Source: Flavobacterium hydrocarbonoxydans (GTDB lineage: Bacteria > Bacteroidota > Bacteroidia > Flavobacteriales > Flavobacteriaceae). Taken from it: DNA of 64,000 bases. Each line of letters begins with the position of its first letter. Position 1 is the first letter of the stretch. The position numbers were made by a program, and so were the translations under genes. Under the pieces are notes generated by a model. That model ran no database searches. It had not been told where the DNA came from and worked only from the letters and a program-made list of their open reading frames with translations. Positions 25,073 to 33,645 of this stretch are shown here, one piece after another. The DNA lies in NCBI RefSeq assembly GCF_009789235.1, contig NZ_WSTB01000004.1, positions 310,001-374,000 of the forward strand. Reading direction: 5' to 3'.

Positions 25073-25939
25073 TTATAAAATGTGTTTTTGTGCTTTGTAT
25101 GAAGAACGAACCAGTGGCCCGCTTTCGACGTGACGAAAGCCTAATTCTAAACCAAATTGCTCGTATTTAGCAAATTGTTCTGGTGTGATAAATTCTTTTA
25201 CAGGCAAGTGTTTTTTGCTCGGCTGCAAGTATTGCCCTATAGTTACGACGTCAACATTTGCATTTCTTAAATCGGTCATGGTCTGAAAAACCTCTTCTTC
25301 AGTTTCACCAAGACCTAACATGATACCCGATTTGGTTCTGTTAATTCCTTTTTCTTTCAAGTAGCGTAAAACCTCTAAACTACGGTCATATTTTGCCTGA
25401 ATACGCACTTCGCGAGTCAAACGGCGAACTGTTTCAACATTATGAGAAACCACTTCAGGATTGGCTTCAACAATTCTGTCAATGTTTCTTTCGATTCCCT
25501 GAAAATCCGGAATCAAGGTTTCAAGAGTGGTATTCGGGTTCATTCTGCGAATTGCCTTCACAGTTTCTATCCAGATAATAGAACCGCCATCTTTTAAATC
25601 GTCTCTGTCAACACTTGTAATTACAGCATGTTTAATATTCATTATTTTAATAGAACGCGCTACTTTTTCAGGCTCATCCCAATCTACCGTTTCTGGTCTT
25701 CCGGTTTTAACCCCGCAAAAACCACAAGAACGGGTGCAGACATTTCCTAAAATCATAAAAGTTGCGGTTCCTTCTCCCCAGCATTCTCCCATATTTGGGC
25801 AACTGCCTGAGGTACAAATGGTGTTTAAGCTGTATTTATCTACTAAACCGCGAAGTTCAGTGTATTTTTGCCCAATTGGAAGTTTTACTTTTAACCATTT
25901 TGGTTTTCCAGTTGGTATATTTTCTAGAACTGTTTCCAT
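25073..25939 (-). CDS. lipA: Lipoyl synthase
   Basis: This radical-SAM enzyme inserts two sulfurs into octanoyl groups on lipoyl-dependent enzymes. It has 288 residues. The auxiliary [4Fe-4S] cluster is bound by cysteines in [12 protein letters not shown] at about 41-52. The radical-SAM cluster is bound by CTRSCGFC at about 67-74. The C-terminal RSSYKA motif supplies the serine ligand of the auxiliary cluster. [31 protein letters not shown] and [14 protein letters not shown] are typical of LipA. No lipB is adjacent. Confidence 0.97.
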   Translation of the reverse strand: METVLENIPTGKPKWLKVKLPIGQKYTELRGLVDKYSLNTICTSGSCPNMGECWGEGTATFMILGNVCTRSCGFCGVKTGRPETVDWDEPEKVARSIKIMNIKHAVITSVDRDDLKDGGSIIWIETVKAIRRMNPNTTLETLIPDFQGIERNIDRIVEANPEVVSHNVETVRRLTREVRIQAKYDRSLEVLRYLKEKGINRTKSGIMLGLGETEEEVFQTMTDLRNANVDVVTIGQYLQPSKKHLPVKEFITPEQFAKYEQFGLELGFRHVESGPLVRSSYKAQKHIL

Positions 25940-25957
25940 ATATCAAAATTCAAAGTA

Positions 25958-25965
25958 CAAAGATA
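25958..25965 (-). promoter_or_regulatory. lipA promoter -7 element
   Basis: The plus strand reads CAAAGATA, which is TATCTTTG on the minus strand, 19 bp before the lipA start codon. Confidence 0.6.
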
Positions 25966-26234
25966 CGCAATGTTGTTTATTTGATGATTCGTTATAAGGG
26001 TTAATTTGTGATTGTTACAATTTGATACAGAAATGTTATTTTAAAGATAATTAGATTCTAGTGTTAAATACTTGAAGGAAATACAACACATATTTTAATC
26101 TGTAATAAAAAAGGTTTATTTATAGAAAAATCAAAATAATTATAATATCTCATTGGTTTTAACCTATTTAATTTTTTTACCTTTATTCTGAAAAATAATT
26201 GATTTATTTAAATCTAATCAGATTTTATTTGTAG

Positions 26235-26242
26235 TATATTTG
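26235..26242 (+). promoter_or_regulatory. Promoter -7 element TATATTTG of the M48 protease gene
   Basis: It lies 24 bp before the start codon. No -33 box at the usual spacing is visible. Confidence 0.6.
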
Positions 26243-26266
26243 TTATTAAATTGTAAATGATATAAC

Positions 26267-27133
26267 ATGAAAAAGAAATTTATCGTATTAGGAGTTTTGA
26301 TAGCTTCTTTTAGTTTTACTAAAATGAATGCGCAAATTAATTTTGGTGAAAAAGCTATTGGGGCGGTACAAAAAGGAGTAACCAGTTTTACTCTAACAAA
26401 TGCAGATGCAGCGAAATTATCTAAAGAAGCGGTTGATAAAATGGATGCTGAACACGAAGTTGCAGGACCTACAGATCCTTATACTATACGTCTGAATCGT
26501 GTTTTTGGGAAACATACTTCGGGTGAAGGATATAGTTTAAATTATAAAGTTTATAAATTAAAAGAAGTTAATGCTTTTGCAACCGCAGATGGCAGTGTCC
26601 GCGTATATTCAGGACTGATGGATATTATGGATGATAATGAATTAATTGCAGTTATCGGTCACGAAATTGGACACGTAGCCAATAATGATTCCAGAGACGC
26701 TATGAGAGCGGCTTACCAAAAAGAAGCTTTGATTGATGGAGCATCTTCTCAGTCTGCAACCATTTCATCGGTGACGGATAGTCAGTTAGGAAAAATTGGA
26801 AGCGCAATGATCGACAGTAAGCACAGTCGTAAACAAGAAGCCGAAGCGGATTTATTTGCTTATAATTTTATGAAGAAAAACGGTTACGATGTTAATGCTG
26901 AAGAATCTGCTTTTAGAATTTTAGCAAAAATGAGCGAAGGAGCCGAAGGTTCTTTTTTAGATAAAATGATGAGCTCACATCCGGATTCGAAACAAAGGGC
27001 AGAAGATGCTAAAAAGAGAGCAGAGAAAGATGGTTTATACAAACCTTATGTACAGCAGAAAATTGTAAATACGGCTCCTGCTCCGGTTAAAAAAGCGACG
27101 AAAAAAACGACAACCAAAAAGAAGAAAAAATAA
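26267..27133 (+). CDS. Secreted M48 family metalloprotease
   Basis: A zinc protease of 288 residues, related to the BepA/LoiP/YcaL group that cares for outer-membrane proteins. The signal peptide ends at TKMNAQ (about residue 22). The zinc-binding HEIGH is near residue 131 and the third ligand lies in the EAEADLFAYNFM helix near 197. SHPDSKQRAED is the usual C-terminal family motif. The tail is very lysine- and threonine-rich (KKATKKTTTKKKKK), perhaps contacting nucleic acid or acidic polymers. There are no TPR repeats, unlike BepA. A terminator shared with the convergent gene follows. Confidence 0.92.
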   Translation: MKKKFIVLGVLIASFSFTKMNAQINFGEKAIGAVQKGVTSFTLTNADAAKLSKEAVDKMDAEHEVAGPTDPYTIRLNRVFGKHTSGEGYSLNYKVYKLKEVNAFATADGSVRVYSGLMDIMDDNELIAVIGHEIGHVANNDSRDAMRAAYQKEALIDGASSQSATISSVTDSQLGKIGSAMIDSKHSRKQEAEADLFAYNFMKKNGYDVNAEESAFRILAKMSEGAEGSFLDKMMSSHPDSKQRAEDAKKRAEKDGLYKPYVQQKIVNTAPAPVKKATKKTTTKKKKK

Positions 27134-27140
27134 TTTTAGA

Positions 27141-27187
27141 AAAAAAAGAAATCCGACAGTCTATAAAACTTGTCGGATTTCTTTTTT
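27141..27187. terminator. Bidirectional terminator after the M48 protease
   Basis: AGAAATCCGACA and TGTCGGATTTCT form a 12-bp stem with A and T runs on either side, between convergent genes. Confidence 0.85.
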
Positions 27188-27192
27188 ATAGA

Positions 27193-27573
27193 TTATCCTA
27201 AAACGTGATGCGCTAAGACTTTTTGAACTTCGTAAACATTCACGGATTTATTAAATTGTTTTACAATACTGGGCTGCAATTCGCTGGAAACCCAAATTTT
27301 CAATTCAGCATCCAGTTCAAAAGTACCGGCAGTTTCTACACTAAAACGGGTAATGCTTTTATAAGAAATAGATTTGTATTCGGTTTTGCTTCCTGTTAAA
27401 CCTTGTACATCAACTAAAATTAATCTTTTATTGGTAAAAATAAAGGTGTCACGGATTAATTTGAAACCCATTTCGATTTGCTCAGTATCCGTTAAAAGCT
27501 GCCCGTATTTTTTTAGTAATTCTTCCTGACTAACTGAACCAGCGTTGCCAAGAATAGCTGAAAATATTCCCAT
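27193..27573 (-). CDS. Bacterial PH-domain protein
   Basis: A 126-residue soluble protein. Most of it (about 25-120) is a pleckstrin-homology-like domain of the bacterial bPH/YvbH type: LIRDTFIFTNKRLILVDVQGLTGSKTEY is cut here as FIFTNKRLILVD, followed by SISYKSITRFSVETAG and LKIWVSS. Such proteins are widespread and mostly uncharacterised; the ligand is unknown. It has no signal peptide. It is preceded by a gap of 113 bp from tonB's terminator side and is probably transcribed alone. Confidence 0.8.
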   Translation of the reverse strand: MGIFSAILGNAGSVSQEELLKKYGQLLTDTEQIEMGFKLIRDTFIFTNKRLILVDVQGLTGSKTEYKSISYKSITRFSVETAGTFELDAELKIWVSSELQPSIVKQFNKSVNVYEVQKVLAHHVLG

Positions 27574-27651
27574 TTTTTAGTTTTTATATGTTTAATTTAA
27601 TTCTTTCTAAGAGATGTAAAAGTAATTAAAATTAAAATAATTAAGAGTCAT

Positions 27652-27685
27652 AAAAAAAGCAGAACCTAAATTCTGCTTTTTTTTT
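27652..27685 (-). terminator. Intrinsic terminator of tonB
   Basis: On the minus strand AAAAGCAGAA and TTCTGCTTTT form the stem, followed by T. It overlaps the tonB stop region closely. Confidence 0.8.
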
Positions 27686-27686
27686 A

Positions 27687-28526
27687 TTATTCTGCTTCTG
27701 TTTTTATGGTAATCGGAAGGCTATATACTGTTCTAACAGCTTTTCCGTTTAAAATTCCCGGGCTCCATTTTGTTTTTAAGGATTTCAAAACTCTGACAGC
27801 TTCTTTTCCTAATCCGTAACCAGGATCGTTTTTAACAATGATGTCTGTTATCGAGCCATCTCTTTCAATTACAAAAGAAACATACACTCTAAGTGTTTTT
27901 TCTGCATCAATTTCTGGTCGGTTAAAATTTTTTCCGACATAAGTATAAAATTTACTCATTCCTCCTGGAAATTCAGGTAGCTTGTCCAGTACGGCAGCTA
28001 CTACTGGATCATTGCTAATTGGTTCAGTTGAAGTTCCTAAACCATTTCCATTTGTGTTTCCGTTTGATGGCATAACATTTACAGGACCGTCAGTTCCTGT
28101 TCCAACAGGGTCTGTCACTATTGGTGTCATACTAGCATTGGTAGGAACATCTGGCGTTGCTTGAGCAGTTGTTACTACAACAGGAGTTGTAAAAGGTGTT
28201 ACGTCTGGTGCATCAGCAGTAGCTGTTTGTTGCGGTGGAGCAACAGTTTCTTCAATTATTGGCTTTACAATTTCTTGGTTTAAATCAACAGGGGTAATTA
28301 TTTCACGGAAGGGTTCTTCAGTGGTTTCTACAATTTCTGCTGATGTAAGTTTGCTAATTAATGCTGTTATGCTCCCGAGAGTAGCAATAATTAACAAAGC
28401 CATAAATAAGGCTTTAATTGAAGTTTTAGAATTCTCCTGGCGCAATTGATATGCACCGTACTCTTTGTTTTTGTTTTCGAAAACAAGGTCAGTCCAATTG
28501 GTTTCGTAAATGCTTAGTTTAGACAT
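27687..28526 (-). CDS. tonB: Energy transducer TonB
   Basis: TonB links the inner-membrane proton-motive force (through ExbBD) to outer-membrane receptors such as those at 1-675, 3462 and 9471. It has 279 residues. The N-terminal Bacteroidota-type cytoplasmic segment is YETNWTDLVFENKNKEYGAY. A single transmembrane helix lies near residue 35-55. A Pro/Thr-rich periplasmic linker spans about 75-180. The TonB C-terminal domain starts at LPEFPGGMSKFYTYVGKN and includes VSFVIERDGSITDI and WSPGILNGKAVRT. No exbB/exbD neighbours are present. Confidence 0.93.
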   Translation of the reverse strand: MSKLSIYETNWTDLVFENKNKEYGAYQLRQENSKTSIKALFMALLIIATLGSITALISKLTSAEIVETTEEPFREIITPVDLNQEIVKPIIEETVAPPQQTATADAPDVTPFTTPVVVTTAQATPDVPTNASMTPIVTDPVGTGTDGPVNVMPSNGNTNGNGLGTSTEPISNDPVVAAVLDKLPEFPGGMSKFYTYVGKNFNRPEIDAEKTLRVYVSFVIERDGSITDIIVKNDPGYGLGKEAVRVLKSLKTKWSPGILNGKAVRTVYSLPITIKTEAE

Positions 28527-28679
28527 AATTAATGGATTTTAAGGTTAAGTAACATTAAATCATAAGCAACAAAATTTGGATTTATTAGTTAGTAATAAAA
28601 AAAAGAACTCTAATATGTAAATGTGAATTTTTTAAGTATTAAATAGCTAAATTCTTAATACTTACTTAAAGGTAGTGAA

Positions 28680-29231
28680 TTATCTATTACGTTCTATGAT
28701 TTCTGCTAATAATTTTTTAGCACGAAGTAATTTTACTTTTACGTTGCTCAGAGGCTCATTAATTTTGACAGCAATCTCCTGATAGCTCATTTCCTGAAAA
28801 TAGCGCAACTGAATGACTTCCTGATAATGAGGTTTCAGTTCTTTGATACATTGCAGTAATCGCGAAAGATTTTGTTCTTTAATTAAAGCATCTTCGGCAG
28901 ACGGAGTAGTGTCAGCAATATTGTAGGCTTGCTGGTCTTCGGCATCGGTAATTTCGACAAAAAGACTGGTTTTCTTTTTGCGCAACAAATCGATATAGAC
29001 GTTTTTGGCAATGGCAATCAACCAGGTGTTAAATTGAAATTCGTTGTTGTATGTACCAATTTTATCAAAAGCTTTAGAGAAGGTTTCAATAGTAATATCT
29101 TCGGCTGTTGTTTCGTTTTCGGTACGCTTTAGCATGAAACCATACACTTCATTCCAGTAATAATCTAATAAAAAAGTGAAGGCAATCTGGTCGCCTTTTT
29201 TTGCTTTTTCTATTTTAGAGTTTATTTCCAA
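28680..29231 (-). CDS. ECF-type RNA polymerase sigma factor
   Basis: A 183-residue sigma-70 family protein with region 2 (DYYWNEVYGFMLKRTENE, then FSKAFDKIGTYNNEFQFNTWLIAIAKN) and region 4 (LKPHYQEVIQLRYFQEMSYQEIA, LSNVKVKLLRAKKLL), the layout of extracytoplasmic-function sigma factors. No anti-sigma gene is adjacent. It overlaps the preceding glycosyltransferase gene by 10 bp, so the two are cotranscribed and the sigma factor may be expressed constitutively with it. Targets are unknown. Confidence 0.9.
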   Translation of the reverse strand: MEINSKIEKAKKGDQIAFTFLLDYYWNEVYGFMLKRTENETTAEDITIETFSKAFDKIGTYNNEFQFNTWLIAIAKNVYIDLLRKKKTSLFVEITDAEDQQAYNIADTTPSAEDALIKEQNLSRLLQCIKELKPHYQEVIQLRYFQEMSYQEIAVKINEPLSNVKVKLLRAKKLLAEIIERNR

Positions 29232-30328
29232 TGTACAGGTTTTGAAAAGATATTAGTTATAAAGATATTGATTTGTGTGAATATAAGCACTATTTCTACC
29301 ACCGGAAACCAAACTTTGATATCATTTTCTCTAAGTTTTCCAGCAGAAAAACCTACTACAATCCAGGCAATAGTGTAACGTGTTGCCAGCAAAGCGATTA
29401 CAGCAATCCATTGAAATTGAAAGGCTAATAAAAGAATAACTAATAAAAAGAAAAACAATTGCGAGGTATAGAAAACCCCTAGTTGAATTTTATCGAATAC
29501 TTTATAGTAATTGGCAGTTGCAACGTGTCTTCTTTTTTGAGAAAACCATTCTTTATAACTCTCTTTTGGTTTTGAATAGGTAAAACTTTCCGGATCGTAT
29601 GAAATGGTAACATTATGTTTGTTTGCAGCCTGGTTAACAAACAAATCGTCGTCGCCAGAACGAACCTGAATATGTTCGATGAAACCATTTACATTAAAAA
29701 ATTCTTCTTTTTTATAGGCCAGATTACGGCCAACTCCCATATAAGGACGGCCAATTTTTGCCCACGAAAAATATTGAATTGCCGTAAGAACGGTTTCAAA
29801 GCGGATGATTTTATTTAATAAGGAACGATCAGACTTTTCGTAACCGCCATATCCTAAAACAATAGTTTTGTTTAGGGTAAATTGCGAAGTCATGGCTGTA
29901 ATCCATTCTGTAGAGGTTGGATAACAATCAGCATCAGTAAATAATAAATAGTCTTTTTTAGAGGCTTTAATTCCTAAAGTCAGAGCGTATTTTTTATTTC
30001 CCCAAAAGGCTTCATTGTTTTGAACTTTTACTAATCGAATATTGGAGTATTGTTTTTCAAATTGCTCAAAAATCTCTAACGTTTCGTCGCTGGAAGCATC
30101 GTCTATTAAAACAATTTCGAAATCAGGATAATTTTGTTCTGCTAATAACGGAATGAATTTTTGTACATTTTCTTCTTCGTTTTTAGCACAGACAATTACA
30201 GAAACAGGCAGATTTTTTTGGGTAATTTCTTGCGGTTTGGCAAAAGCAAATTTTCCAAAAACCCCTAAATAATAAGAAATTTGTACAACAAAAATAGCAA
30301 TAAAAAAATAAAATATAAATGTAAGCAT
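29222..30328 (-). CDS. Family 2 glycosyltransferase, membrane-associated
   Basis: A 368-residue processive-type glycosyltransferase with a GT-A fold. An N-terminal membrane helix is at about 1-20. The nucleotide-sugar site has CAKNEEENVQKFIPLLAEQ, VLIDDASSDETLEIFEQ and the metal-binding FTDADCYP near residue 134. GDDDLFVNQA and a QKRRHVATAN stretch (the QxxRW-like region) follow. Two or three membrane helices are at the C-terminus. The product is unknown, perhaps a surface glycan or glycolipid. It leads a small operon with the sigma factor. Confidence 0.88.
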   Translation of the reverse strand: MLTFIFYFFIAIFVVQISYYLGVFGKFAFAKPQEITQKNLPVSVIVCAKNEEENVQKFIPLLAEQNYPDFEIVLIDDASSDETLEIFEQFEKQYSNIRLVKVQNNEAFWGNKKYALTLGIKASKKDYLLFTDADCYPTSTEWITAMTSQFTLNKTIVLGYGGYEKSDRSLLNKIIRFETVLTAIQYFSWAKIGRPYMGVGRNLAYKKEEFFNVNGFIEHIQVRSGDDDLFVNQAANKHNVTISYDPESFTYSKPKESYKEWFSQKRRHVATANYYKVFDKIQLGVFYTSQLFFFLLVILLLAFQFQWIAVIALLATRYTIAWIVVGFSAGKLRENDIKVWFPVVEIVLIFTQINIFITNIFSKPVHWK

Positions 30329-30410
30329 CTGATTCTAATGTAGTTTAATTTTGAGTCTTGCGAGTGCAAATGTACTTATGAATTCTTAATTTTCAATATC
30401 TAAAACCGAT

Positions 30411-31025
30411 TTACTTTCGGCATTTCGACATTTCTTTTGCAACAGCAATAGCCTGAGGGTTTTCGGTCTTTTCTAATTCTGAAATTATGTTTTTATAATT
30501 GTGATCATCCCGGTTTTGCGAAAGCTTTTTAGTGGGCTGAATTTCATCGATTTCAATTTCAAAACCAAAGATTCCTCTGGCCTCACGCATGGTTTTGGCT
30601 GATAGGTTTTCAACACGTACAGGACATTCTGAGTTTGCTTCATATTTATCGACTAATTTTGTTAACGACTCAATTGTACTTTCTTCATCTACAATTTTAA
30701 TTCGGCCATAAACATGTACGGCTATATAATTCCAGGTTGGTACATTTTCGTGGTCGTACCAGGAAGAAGAAATGTAAGCATGCGGCCCTGAAAAAACGGC
30801 TAAAACCTGATCATTTTCTGCAAAACCTTCAGCCTGTGGATTTAGTTTTGAAAGATGCCCTTGCAGAATCTCTTTTCCGTCAGCGTTCACTTCAAGCTCT
30901 ATCGGAATATGAGTGGCACACAATTTTCCGTGAGTCTGATTGATTAAAATACCAAAACTATTTTCTCTCAAAAAAGTTCTGATAGCTTCTTGGTCTTCGT
31001 TTTTATATTGGTTTGGAGTGTACAT
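30411..31025 (-). CDS. FMN-binding PaiB-like protein
   Basis: A split-barrel flavin-binding protein of the PaiB / negative transcriptional regulator family, 204 residues from the preferred start (MYTPNQYKNEDQEAIRTFL). Ten more codons are open upstream but lie in repeat DNA, so the ATG at 31023-31025 was chosen. Family motifs include SFGILINQTHGKLCATHIPIEL-type start, HLSKLNPQAEG, VFSGPHAYISSSWY, VPTWNYIAVHVYGRIKI and GIFGFEIEIDEIQPTKKLSQNR. The physiological role is uncertain; the 'regulator' name comes from Bacillus PaiB. It follows murB on the same strand after a repeat. Confidence 0.9.
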   Translation of the reverse strand: MYTPNQYKNEDQEAIRTFLRENSFGILINQTHGKLCATHIPIELEVNADGKEILQGHLSKLNPQAEGFAENDQVLAVFSGPHAYISSSWYDHENVPTWNYIAVHVYGRIKIVDEESTIESLTKLVDKYEANSECPVRVENLSAKTMREARGIFGFEIEIDEIQPTKKLSQNRDDHNYKNIISELEKTENPQAIAVAKEMSKCRK

Positions 31026-31039
31026 TTTTGTTTGGTTTG

Positions 31040-31101
31040 TTGCCACGAATTTCACAAATTTTCACGAGTTAAATTTGTGTTAATTAGTGAAATTTGTGTT
31101 T
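31040..31101. repeat. CACAAATT-type inverted repeat, copy 1
   Basis: An imperfect hairpin of AAATTTCAC / GTGAAATTTGTG-type segments lies between murB and the PaiB-like gene. It belongs with 35486-35556 and 36339-36447. Confidence 0.55.
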
Positions 31102-32114
31102 TAAATCACATTCACTTCAGCTTCGATATGAATGCCAAAAATTTCAAAAACAGTTTTCTGAACGTCTCTTGAAACTGCTAAAATTTCCTGACCTGTTGCG
31201 TTTCCGTAATTTACCAAAACCAAAGCCTGATTTTTATGAACTCCAGCATCGCCAAAACGTTTTCCTTTAAAACCGGCCTGCTCGATTAGCCAACCTGCGG
31301 GAACTTTTACCTCAGTTTCTGAAACTTCATAATATTTCATTTCTGGAAATTTTTTATGAATAGGTTCAAAATCAGATTTTAATAAAATAGGATTTTTAAA
31401 GAAACTTCCGCTGTTTCCTAACTCTTTCGGATCTGGCAATTTACTTTGTCTGATGGCAATTACAGCGTTACTCACATCTTTAAGGGTAGGCGTAACGACG
31501 TTGTTTTTTGCCAGTTCGGCTGTAATGTCACCGTATGAAGTATTTATTTTATGATTGCGTTTCGTCAATTTATAAACTACTGATGTAATAATATATTGAT
31601 CTTTCACTTCGTTTTTGAAAATGCTTTCCCTGTAACCAAAATTACATTCGACATTGCTGAACGTTCTCATTTCCTGAGTGGCAATATTCATCGCTTCGCA
31701 AGAAATAAAAGTGTCTTTTATCTCGGTTCCGTAGGCACCAATGTTTTGAACAGGGGTTGTACCCACATTTCCGGGAATCAGTGACATGTTTTCTAAACCG
31801 CCAAAATTATTGTCGATTGTCCAGAGAACGAAGTCGTGCCAGGTTTCGCCAGCCTGACTTTCGACCCAGACAAAATCGTCGTTTTCTTCAATTATTTCTT
31901 TGCCTTTCAAATCGATATGAATCACCAAAGCGTCAATATCTTGTGTCAAAAGCATATTGCTTCCTCCACCTAAAATAAACTTTTTCTGATTGGAATTTTC
32001 CTCTAAAATAGTTTTCAATTCGGCTACAGAATGTACCGCTACGAATTGTCTGGCTTTGGCTTCAATGCCAAAAGTATTGTGTTTTTTTAAAGAAAAATTA
32101 GATTGGATTTCCAT
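31101..32114 (-). CDS. murB: UDP-N-acetylenolpyruvoylglucosamine reductase
   Basis: This FAD enzyme reduces UDP-GlcNAc-enolpyruvate to UDP-MurNAc in peptidoglycan precursor synthesis. It has 337 residues, close to the E. coli-type (type I) length. FAD-binding motifs are FILGGGSNMLL near residue 46 and SLIPGNVGTTPVQNIGAYG near 112. The catalytic serine lies in ELGNSGSFFKNP near 233, followed by VPAGWLIEQAGFKG. It is upstream of the PaiB-like gene. Confidence 0.95.
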   Translation of the reverse strand: MEIQSNFSLKKHNTFGIEAKARQFVAVHSVAELKTILEENSNQKKFILGGGSNMLLTQDIDALVIHIDLKGKEIIEENDDFVWVESQAGETWHDFVLWTIDNNFGGLENMSLIPGNVGTTPVQNIGAYGTEIKDTFISCEAMNIATQEMRTFSNVECNFGYRESIFKNEVKDQYIITSVVYKLTKRNHKINTSYGDITAELAKNNVVTPTLKDVSNAVIAIRQSKLPDPKELGNSGSFFKNPILLKSDFEPIHKKFPEMKYYEVSETEVKVPAGWLIEQAGFKGKRFGDAGVHKNQALVLVNYGNATGQEILAVSRDVQKTVFEIFGIHIEAEVNVI

Positions 32115-32237
32115 AAATGAAAGACTTTTTGTGTCCCAAAGCTTCAGGACGATTTTGAGCTCAAAAGTAATAATTATAATTTATTTGAGTTGGGTTTTTG
32201 GAGATGAAGAACTAATATTAATTGTAGGGTGTCTATA

Positions 32238-32328
32238 TTATTTTGTACGCTTCATCGTAACAGGATTTTGGCGAGTATCAAACACATCAAAGATTTCGAT
32301 TTGATTCAATAAATTCCTAGCTCTATTT
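32238..32328 (-). pseudogene. C-terminal remnant of a RelE/ParE-type toxin
   Basis: Directly after the antitoxin stop and in another frame, about 28 codons read LLNQIEIFDVFDTRQNPVTM and then KRTK before a stop. IFDVFDTRQNP plus a basic tail is a typical C-terminus of the RelE/ParE toxins that accompany this antitoxin type. The first 60-70 residues of such a toxin are missing and no start codon precedes the fragment, so it must be inactive. The position downstream of the antitoxin is the one expected for the toxin. Confidence 0.7.
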
Positions 32329-32556
32329 TTTTTCTATTTCAGAAATTAGTTCGCTGTTTTCCGTTAAGCGTCCATTTTTAGAATCTTTTGTAGATATCTC
32401 AATTCTTTTTTGAAACTCTTTTGTTGACATTGGTTTAAATTCAGAGCCAGATTGAGTTTCTTTCTGTAAAAGTTTTTCTAAGTGAGAGATTGCTTTCTCA
32501 CTTTCCAGTTTAAGAAATTCTTGAACAAAATTTATTTTACGAGTTTGCAAGTCCAT
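32323..32556 (-). CDS. Orphan antitoxin of a degraded RelE/ParE-type module
   Basis: A 77-residue protein, MDLQTRKINFVQEFLKLESE at the start, with PMSTKEFQKRIEISTKDSKNGRLTENSEL in the second half, shown here as PMSTKEFQKRIE and DSKNGRLTENSEL. This N-terminal helix plus 'Met-Ser-x-x-Glu-Phe' region is what I recognise as the antitoxin component of small addiction modules in Bacteroidota. The reading frame is intact. The cognate toxin survives only as a fragment overlapping its stop. It could still be expressed, or act as an antitoxin against a related toxin elsewhere. Confidence 0.7.
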   Translation of the reverse strand: MDLQTRKINFVQEFLKLESEKAISHLEKLLQKETQSGSEFKPMSTKEFQKRIEISTKDSKNGRLTENSELISEIEKK

Positions 32557-32862
32557 TTTTCAGTCTTTTTTCAAAATTAAAAATTAATTCTAAACGATAC
32601 TTTGTTTACTGAATGTTTTCAAAATTTCAAAAGGTATTGTTTATGACAATTATTCAATTTGCATTTTATTCACTAACGGAAATTATTAGTGCATTAGTAT
32701 AGGATTAGGCAATGATTATTCTCGTTGAGTGAAAACGTAAATCAAAGATAATTTTTTCCATTAACCAGCGAGCGAACCGTAAATTTGTTTAATTACTAGC
32801 TAATAAGAGTTGTTTTTAGAAATAATAAAGTTATTTAAGAGCGAAATTGAGCACCCTGATAC
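32557..32862. other. Intergenic region upstream of the orphan antitoxin
   Basis: A 306-bp AT-rich stretch. I see no gene, terminator or repeat. It may contain the antitoxin promoter, but no TAnnTTTG element is convincing. Confidence 0.4.
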
Positions 32863-33525
32863 TCAATTAAAATCATTTAAAATCTTATATTCAATTCTCA
32901 TGTTGTTTGTAGATATAACTTCAATTCGTAGTCCTTTAATTCCTATGATATTACCGTCTGCCAAATCATACTGAATATCTTGAGTGAAAGCAGGTCGAGC
33001 CATATCGTTGATATATTCTCTATAAACAAATTTAAGCGTGTTTCCGGACTTACCATTATAAACAAATTCTTTTTTAAAACACTCCTCACAACTTTTAAAA
33101 TACTCTGCCGGTTCAACTTTTAAACCATCAATTTCTTTTACGGAAAATCCTGTGGGTCCTTGAGCAAAAGCGGAATACAATTTTGTCTTTCGGTTGTAGG
33201 CAATTCCAACCGCATAGGGATTTGAACCATTAGGCTTTAAATCGCCATAATAAAGATCATAATCATGTTTTTCTGCTTTTAGCGGCAGTATTTCATCAAC
33301 GTGCACGTCAAAAGGATAGAAGGAAATTTTAATTTTTTTGTCCGGGCGCTCAGTAACTTTACACGCCTTTTGAAAGTATTCTTTTCCTGTTGTTATTAGG
33401 CTTTCGCCTATCTCAGAAGAAAAAGTACTTCCTATCTCTTTGTTAGTATACCTTCTTGTGCTCATTGGGATTTCCTGAGAAAACGCATTTAATGAAACAA
33501 TCAATAACAATAATAAATATTTCAT
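32863..33525 (-). CDS. Secreted protein of unknown function
   Basis: About 220 residues from the preferred start (MKYLLLLLIVSLNAFSQ), which gives a standard signal peptide; a start 25 codons upstream would bury it. The mature part is rich in lysine, tyrosine and acidic residues, with a cysteine pair SCEECFKKEF near the middle. I do not recognise a family. Neighbours are an orphan antitoxin and a glycosyltransferase on the same strand, which give no clear functional hint. Composition resembles the surrounding genes. Confidence 0.65.
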   Translation of the reverse strand: MKYLLLLLIVSLNAFSQEIPMSTRRYTNKEIGSTFSSEIGESLITTGKEYFQKACKVTERPDKKIKISFYPFDVHVDEILPLKAEKHDYDLYYGDLKPNGSNPYAVGIAYNRKTKLYSAFAQGPTGFSVKEIDGLKVEPAEYFKSCEECFKKEFVYNGKSGNTLKFVYREYINDMARPAFTQDIQYDLADGNIIGIKGLRIEVISTNNMRIEYKILNDFN

Positions 33526-33645
33526 TTGATTTATGTTGATTTTTTTAGTTGTTGTTTGTAGGTTCTGTGAAAAAAATGAAAATAATTTATGAATATGCAA
33601 AATTTTTCTATTTTCTCTTCTTCAAAAATAAACAAAAACACTCAA

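Larger units (their letters stand above)
25940..26266. other. Divergent intergenic region between lipA and the M48 protease
   Basis: This 327-bp AT-rich stretch contains a promoter element at each end (25958-25965 and 26235-26242). I see no gene or repeat in the middle. Confidence 0.5.

Noticed and set aside
25527..25997. 156-residue ORF opposite lipA
   Set aside because: A shadow frame of lipA, whose radical-SAM motifs are unambiguous.
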